This document shows positions 60,157 through 64,000 of a stretch of DNA of 64,000 nucleotides, one piece after another. The DNA comes from Paenarthrobacter ureafaciens (lineage in GTDB: Bacteria > Actinomycetota > Actinomycetes > Actinomycetales > Micrococcaceae): assembly GCF_004028095.1 (NCBI RefSeq), contig NZ_SBHM01000007.1, positions 1,674,001 to 1,738,000 on the forward strand, in the 5' to 3' direction. The translations under genes were made by a program, and so were the position numbers. Every line of letters begins with the position of its first letter. The stretch's first letter is position 1. A model generated the notes under the pieces. The model was given only the letters and a program-made list of their open reading frames with translations, was not told the DNA's origin and made no database searches.

Positions 60157-60188
60157 TTAACAGCGGGTCGAATTAACAGCGGGTCGAA
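60157..60188 (+). repeat. 16-bp perfect tandem repeat
   Basis: TTAACAGCGGGTCGAA occurs twice without a gap, 29 bp after the small membrane-protein gene and about 105 bp before the LacI gene. Exact tandem repeats of this length in a promoter region can be paired protein-binding sites on the same DNA face or recent duplication. Confidence 0.75.
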
Positions 60189-60211
60189 ACAATCCCTGCG
60201 CGAAATGAAGA

Positions 60212-60261
60212 AGGGCTCCCGGGACAGATAGGCTTTAACGCGCCGTTCGGGAAGGAGCCCT
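60212..60261 (+). terminator. Hairpin between the ABC operon and its LacI gene
   Basis: AGGGCTCC pairs with GGAGCCCT, with an inner CCCG/CGGG offset by two bases, around a long AT-containing loop. It may partly terminate the ABC operon transcript before the regulator gene. The enclosed TAGGCTTTAACG segment might instead belong to a regulator promoter. Confidence 0.4.
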
Positions 60262-60294
60262 CGGCCTTCGGCATGCACCTTTGAGGGGGCTAAA

Positions 60295-61347
60295 GTGGCA
60301 AAAACTAACGAACGGTCCCAGCGTGGCGGTCATACGGGGGTCAGCATCGAGGATGTCGCGGCGGCCGCGGGGGTCTCGACGGCGACCGTTTCCCGGGCCG
60401 TCCGGGGGCTGCCGCGGGTATCTCCGGCAACACGCGAAAAGATCCTGGATGTCGCGGCTTCCTTGGGATACGTGGCATCGTCCTCGGCGTCGGGCCTGGC
60501 TACCGGGCGGACCCGCACCATCGGCGTGCTGGCCCCGTTCGTGAGCCGCTGGTTCTTCTCGAAAGCTATCGAGGGGGCGGACAGGGAACTGCATTCCAGG
60601 AAATACAACCTCTCCCTGTTCAACCTCGGCGGCCACGGCAGCAACCGCGAACGGCTGTTCAGTTCCACCATGGTCTACAAACAGATCGACGCCCTGCTGG
60701 TGCTCTGCATGGCCCTGAGCGAGGACGAACAGGAACACCTCCATAAGCTGGATATCCCGTTGGTGGTGGTGGGTGGCCACGTTGAGAACTGCCCCTATAT
60801 AGGGATCAACGATTACGACGCCGCCTCCACCGCCGTGCGGCATCTTCTGGACCTGGGGCACAAGGACATCGCCCTGCTCCACGGCGACGACGAGACGGAC
60901 TTGAACTTCGATGTTCCCCGGGTGCGGATCCGGGCCTTTCAGGAAGTGATGTCCGACGCCGGACTGGAGGTCCGCCCCGAATGGGACCAGTGGGGTGACT
61001 TCACAGTCGCCAGTGGGCAACAGGCGTTCACCCGCCTGTGGAATCAGCCCGGCCGCAAGCCGACGGCGATCTTCTGCTCCTCGGACGAGATGGCCATGGG
61101 CGTAATTTTCGAGGCGTACCGGCACGGCGTCCGGGTTCCGCAGGACCTCTCCGTGATCGGCATCGACGATCACGACTTTTCTGCTTCACTCGGGCTGACG
61201 ACGGTGGGCCAGAGACCGGACAACCAGGCTGAACTGGGCACCAAGATGCTCTTGGACGAGCTGGACGGCCATCACGGCGCTGTCCGATCGCAGGTTGCTC
61301 CGCATGAACTGATCATCAGGGAGACCACGGCCCCGCCTTGCCGCTGA
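60295..61347 (+). CDS. LacI family transcriptional regulator (sugar ABC operon)
   Basis: A 350-residue LacI/GalR regulator. The helix-turn-helix is at residues 16-37 (SIEDVAAAAGVSTATVSRAVRG), with hinge TREKILDVAASLGYVASSSASGLATGRT. The effector domain carries TIGVLAPFVSRWFFSKAIEGADREL and VPQDLSVIGIDDHDFSASLGLTTV. The start is GTG five bases after GAGGGGG. It lies downstream of the sugar transporter genes on the same strand and is the likely repressor acting at the palindrome 56469-56482. Confidence 0.92.
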   Translation: MAKTNERSQRGGHTGVSIEDVAAAAGVSTATVSRAVRGLPRVSPATREKILDVAASLGYVASSSASGLATGRTRTIGVLAPFVSRWFFSKAIEGADRELHSRKYNLSLFNLGGHGSNRERLFSSTMVYKQIDALLVLCMALSEDEQEHLHKLDIPLVVVGGHVENCPYIGINDYDAASTAVRHLLDLGHKDIALLHGDDETDLNFDVPRVRIRAFQEVMSDAGLEVRPEWDQWGDFTVASGQQAFTRLWNQPGRKPTAIFCSSDEMAMGVIFEAYRHGVRVPQDLSVIGIDDHDFSASLGLTTVGQRPDNQAELGTKMLLDELDGHHGAVRSQVAPHELIIRETTAPPCR

Positions 61348-61400
61348 CCTGCCCCGCGATCCGCTGAGCGGCCCGCCCTGCCGCTGAGCGGCCGGTAACT
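61341..61400. repeat. 20-bp imperfect tandem repeat with hairpin units
   Basis: Three consecutive 20-bp units begin CCGCTGA; the second and third contain the dyad CCGCTGAGCGG (61361-61371 and 61381-61391). The first unit includes the last codons and stop of the LacI gene, and the third reaches the stop codon of the convergent gene. It probably serves as a terminator between the convergent genes. Confidence 0.65.
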
Positions 61401-62295
61401 ACGAAGCCCGTGCCAGTTGCCTGATGGGGATCCACCGCGAGGCAAGACGACGGTAGGCCGCAGCCGCTCCCGTCATGTCCCCTTCCGCGAGGCACTCAAT
61501 TCCGAGACGAACATCCATGGGTGACTCGTCGGGATAGACCTTGTCTGCCACGGCACCGTAATCCAGTTCAACCATGGATTGGACGTGGAACAGCTCCAGC
61601 CATTCGGTCAACTGGGTGAGATCGTCCAGCATGTCCAGGTCCGGGGCAGCCAGAGCCAAGTGGGCCACCGCGAAACGTGCCCGTTCCAGGGCCTCAGTCA
61701 GGGGAGTCCACACCCTGACGGTCTGGATATGGCCATCGGACTCCACCACTTCCTTGCGGTCCGATTCGGCGAACAGGGAGAACCAGCTGAAGGGGATCCC
61801 CCAGGTGGAAGCCCGCGTATGCACACGCTTAGCATCGTCACCTGCGTTGATGCGGTCGATCCGCTGCTGGTGTTTGTCCCGCTGGGAAACCGGGATGAGG
61901 AGATCAGCCAACGGTCCGTGAACGCCGTCCATCAAGGCATTCGCTGCCAAACCGGCCCGAATCACCAGCTGGCTGGGGCAGTAGAGGAGGCGTCCGGCGT
62001 CGTGCGCTGCTTCTTCCTGTCCCGGACCGGGGGCGGCATGCCGCCCGCCCGGAACCCGCGTCATACGCACGAGGTCCGTTCGGCCGGTAGGGAAGGGGTC
62101 GCCGCCGGAACGCGTGATGCGTCCCAGGGACGCCTGCAGCTCCGCATTCTCGACGGCGGCCCTGGAACCTATGCGGTCACCGTCGGCGACGAGTTGGCGC
62201 TGCTGTTCCGGCGGAAATGCCTCGAGGGGTTCGTAGATGCGGAGGGAGGAAGAGAAGGGCAGGCCGGCCTGGCCTCGGTACAGCTTTCCACCCAT
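61399..62295 (-). CDS. Hypothetical protein (298 aa)
   Basis: A 298-residue soluble protein without signal peptide or membrane segment. Notable segments are the N-terminal LYRGQAGLPFSSSLRIYEPLEAFPPEQQRQLVADGDR, the central WGIPFSWFSLFAESDRKEVVE followed by IQTVRVWTPLTEALERARFAVAHLALAAPDLDMLDDLTQLTEWLELFHVQSMVELDYGAVAD, and a C-terminal helical repeat-like end (CLAEGDMTGAAAAYRRLASRW). I do not recognise a named family. It lies 33 bp after exonuclease III on the same strand and is probably co-transcribed with it; this does not reveal its role. Confidence 0.75.
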   Translation of the reverse strand: MGGKLYRGQAGLPFSSSLRIYEPLEAFPPEQQRQLVADGDRIGSRAAVENAELQASLGRITRSGGDPFPTGRTDLVRMTRVPGGRHAAPGPGQEEAAHDAGRLLYCPSQLVIRAGLAANALMDGVHGPLADLLIPVSQRDKHQQRIDRINAGDDAKRVHTRASTWGIPFSWFSLFAESDRKEVVESDGHIQTVRVWTPLTEALERARFAVAHLALAAPDLDMLDDLTQLTEWLELFHVQSMVELDYGAVADKVYPDESPMDVRLGIECLAEGDMTGAAAAYRRLASRWIPIRQLARAS

Positions 62296-62328
62296 GTCAG
62301 CCAGCCCCTTTCTTGTCCGGTTCGGTGC

Positions 62329-63141
62329 CTAGTCTGCGAGCTCCACGATCACGGGTGCGTGGTCCGAGGCGCCCTTGCCCTTGCGCTCTTCACGATCAAT
62401 GGAGGCACCTGTGACGCGGGCGGCCAACGGTGCCGAGGCGAGGCAGAAGTCGATCCGCATGCCTTCCTTCTTGGGGAAGCGCAGCTGGGTGTAGTCCCAG
62501 TAGGTGTAGACGCCCGGGCCGGGGGTGTAGGGGCGGACGACGTCGGTGAAGCCTGCGGTCTCGAAGGCGTGGAACGCTGCCCGCTCCGGTTCGCTGACGT
62601 GGGTGAAATTGTTGTCGCGGAACAGTTGGATGTCCCACACGTCCTCGTCGAAGGGCGCGATGTTCCAGTCGCCCATGAGGGCGATCTGGGCGTTCGGGTC
62701 AGCCTGGACCCATTCAGCCGCCTGGCCACGGAGGACCTCAAGCCACTTAATCTTGTAAGGCATGTGTTCGTCGTCCAGGGAGCGGCCGTTGGGGACGTAC
62801 AGGCTCCAGATACGCATGCCGGCACAGGTAGCTGCGATGGCACGGGCTTCCTGGGCCGGATCCTTGCCGGCTTTGCCGAAGGCCGGCTGATCCACGAAGG
62901 TCCGCTCGACGTCTTCCAAGCCGACGCGCGAGGCGATGGCGACGCCGTTCCACTGGTTGACGCCGAAGTGCGCTACCTCGTAGCCCATGCGTTCGAACAG
63001 CTCCCACGGGAAGTTGTCGTCCTTGCATTTGGTTTCCTGGATGGCCAGGACATCGCAGTCGCTGCGCTCAAGCCAGGCTTCAACGCGGTCGGCGCGGGCG
63101 CGGAGGGAGTTCACGTTCCAGGTAGCTATCTTCACAGCCAC
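62329..63141 (-). CDS. xthA: Exodeoxyribonuclease III (AP endonuclease)
   Basis: A 270-residue exonuclease III-family enzyme for base excision repair, cleaving at abasic sites and removing 3' blocks. Family motifs are KIATWNVNSLRAR at the N-terminus, LAIQETKCKDDNFP with the metal-binding Glu, VNQWNGVAIASR, LYVPNGR, LMGDWNIAPFDEDVWD and the C-terminal RIDFCLASAPLAAR and GKGASDHAPVIVEL with the catalytic His. Length and motif order match XthA proteins. It is followed by the uncharacterised 298-residue gene. Confidence 0.96.
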   Translation of the reverse strand: MAVKIATWNVNSLRARADRVEAWLERSDCDVLAIQETKCKDDNFPWELFERMGYEVAHFGVNQWNGVAIASRVGLEDVERTFVDQPAFGKAGKDPAQEARAIAATCAGMRIWSLYVPNGRSLDDEHMPYKIKWLEVLRGQAAEWVQADPNAQIALMGDWNIAPFDEDVWDIQLFRDNNFTHVSEPERAAFHAFETAGFTDVVRPYTPGPGVYTYWDYTQLRFPKKEGMRIDFCLASAPLAARVTGASIDREERKGKGASDHAPVIVELAD

Positions 63142-63217
63142 TAACTTACCGAACTTGGCGCAGAGTGCATCCCCAACCGGAGGATTGCTGCTGCGGGGAC
63201 GCTGCGGCGGGCGGAGG

Positions 63218-63784
63218 TCAGTGCGCGTAGATCAGGGGGCTGGTGGAGCCCCGGCGCATTTTGAAACCGCAGACAATCAAGAGCAGTCCGGCAACCACTG
63301 CGAAGGCGGCCAACATGCCCACCATGCCCAGGAAACCGAGACCAGGATTGACCAGTACCAGCAGGCCGAAGAGGGCAGTGACCACGCCGGTCAGCAACCA
63401 CACGGGCCAGCCGTTCACGGAGTTCCTCGCGGCGAAGGCCAGGACAATCTCGGACAGTCCAAGGACCAAAGCCCACAGGCCGATCAGCACTCCGAGCGCA
63501 GCGGCGGTCATACCCGGCCACGCCAGCGCCACAATGCCTGCGGCGATGGAAATGAAGCCGCCCACCATGGTCCAGCGGGAATGGCGCGACGGATCGTAGA
63601 AATAGTGCGCGATGTTGGTGAGGCCGTCCGTGATGGCGAAAATCGCGAACACGAAAATAAGCGCGAACACCGTGGCCACCGGCAGCGCCGCCACCAGAAG
63701 GCCAAACAGCACGGCAAGGACTCCCCGGAACAGCAAAGCCGTACCGGAATGCTTGAACATCTTGCGACCAACGGCCTCCGACAT
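63218..63784 (-). CDS. HdeD family acid-resistance-type membrane protein
   Basis: A 188-residue integral membrane protein with six hydrophobic helices, arranged as three two-helix units of the HdeD/DUF308 pattern: ALLFRGVLAVLFGLLVAALPVATVFALIFVFAIFAITDGLTNI, then WTMVGGFISIAAGIVALAWPGMTAAALGVLIGLWALVLGLSEI, then WLLTGVVTALFGLLVLVNPGLGFL. The function in actinobacteria is not established. It is monocistronic between xthA and the LuxR regulator. Confidence 0.9.
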   Translation of the reverse strand: MSEAVGRKMFKHSGTALLFRGVLAVLFGLLVAALPVATVFALIFVFAIFAITDGLTNIAHYFYDPSRHSRWTMVGGFISIAAGIVALAWPGMTAAALGVLIGLWALVLGLSEIVLAFAARNSVNGWPVWLLTGVVTALFGLLVLVNPGLGFLGMVGMLAAFAVVAGLLLIVCGFKMRRGSTSPLIYAH

Positions 63785-63838
63785 AGCGTCAGTTTAATCC
63801 CGGCTCAACGCAGGAGGTATAGGGAGAAGCCGGGAATT

Positions 63839-64000
63839 TCACCGCATTCCTTCCCGGCGTATGGCCGTGGCGATGGCTGCCGCCCGTGTGTCCACTCCGA
63901 GCTTGGCGTAAATGTGCGCCAAGTGGGTCTTGACAGTGGCCTCGGAGATGAAGAGGCGTTTGCCGAGATCGCGGTTGCTGAGTCCCTGGGTGAGGAGGCT
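63839..64000 (-). CDS. LuxR/NarL-family response regulator, C-terminal end (truncated by window edge)
   Basis: The frame is open to the window edge, so only the last 53 residues are visible. They form most of the LuxR-type helix-turn-helix: LLTQGLSNRDLGKRLFISEATVKTHLAHIYAKLGVDTRAAAIATAIR, with the recognition helix EATVKTHLAHIYAKLGV. This is the DNA-binding end of a NarL-type response regulator; the receiver domain lies outside the window. Its partner kinase is not visible. Confidence 0.9.
   Translation of the reverse strand, partial: SLLTQGLSNRDLGKRLFISEATVKTHLAHIYAKLGVDTRAAAIATAIRREGMR

Overview
High-GC (about 65%) actinobacterial chromosome, most likely a soil Micrococcaceae of the Arthrobacter/Paenarthrobacter type. 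Supporting signs are the 180-kDa class NAD-glutamate dehydrogenase, actinobacterial families such as DUF4193, DUF6318, DUF6286 and zincin_1, strong purine-rich ribosome binding sites, frequent GTG starts, and many ATGA/GTGA stop-start overlaps. No rRNA, insertion sequence, prophage or CRISPR array was seen. The window reads as ordinary core/accessory chromosome rich in catabolic modules, each with its own regulator.

Layout. 1-5.5 kb: tail of a LacI regulator, a tiny acidic protein, a membrane protein, 5-oxoprolinase subunits A and C (no B), a DUF445 protein and a glycerophosphodiesterase. 5.5-10.1 kb: DoxX-like protein, AzlCD exporter, TetR, thiamine-binding protein, O-methyltransferase, a small membrane protein and a spermidine-synthase-like protein. 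10.1-13.4 kb: a LysR / MHS-transporter / 3-hydroxybutyrate dehydrogenase locus. 13.4-20 kb: the histidine utilisation locus (permease, IclR regulator, hutU, hutH) with three matching 16-bp operator-like palindromes. 20-29 kb: small proteins, NAD-glutamate dehydrogenase, a membrane protein, hutG and a purine permease. Histidine to urocanate to imidazolonepropionate (hutH, hutU), formiminoglutamate to glutamate (hutG) and glutamate to 2-oxoglutarate (gdh) are therefore all within 12 kb, but hutI is missing.

29-40.5 kb: CopC-like protein, a cell-wall hydrolase behind a c-di-AMP (ydaO-type) riboswitch, an FAD-binding protein, a tandem universal stress protein followed by a rifampicin-phosphotransferase/PEP-synthase-like protein, a CDF metal exporter, a zincin, a LacI-fructokinase operon and an EamA transporter. 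40.7-41.2 kb: tRNA-Glu, tRNA-Asp and tRNA-Phe. 41.3-44.5 kb: type III CoA-transferase plus glutaryl-CoA dehydrogenase with a GntR regulator and three copies of its probable operator, probably a glutarate-catabolism module. 44.5-49.8 kb: a Ugp-like ABC importer without ATPase, MgtC, and a second glycerophosphodiesterase. 49.8-55.9 kb: DUF4193, two overlapping secreted-protein genes, a lipoprotein, a five-gene Asp23/AmaP envelope-stress operon and an AlkD-like protein. 55.9-61.3 kb: XRE regulator and a sugar (trehalose/maltose type) ABC operon with a LacI regulator. 61.4-64 kb: uncharacterised gene, exonuclease III, HdeD protein and the C-terminus of a LuxR response regulator.

The most unusual non-coding content is two families of long near-perfect palindromes (four copies of one, two of the other). 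Their arms vary in a compensated way between copies, and two copies supply the stop codon of the adjacent gene in the same frame. I found no clearly new defence or mobile system; these palindromes and the operator-defined regulons are the best candidates for follow-up.
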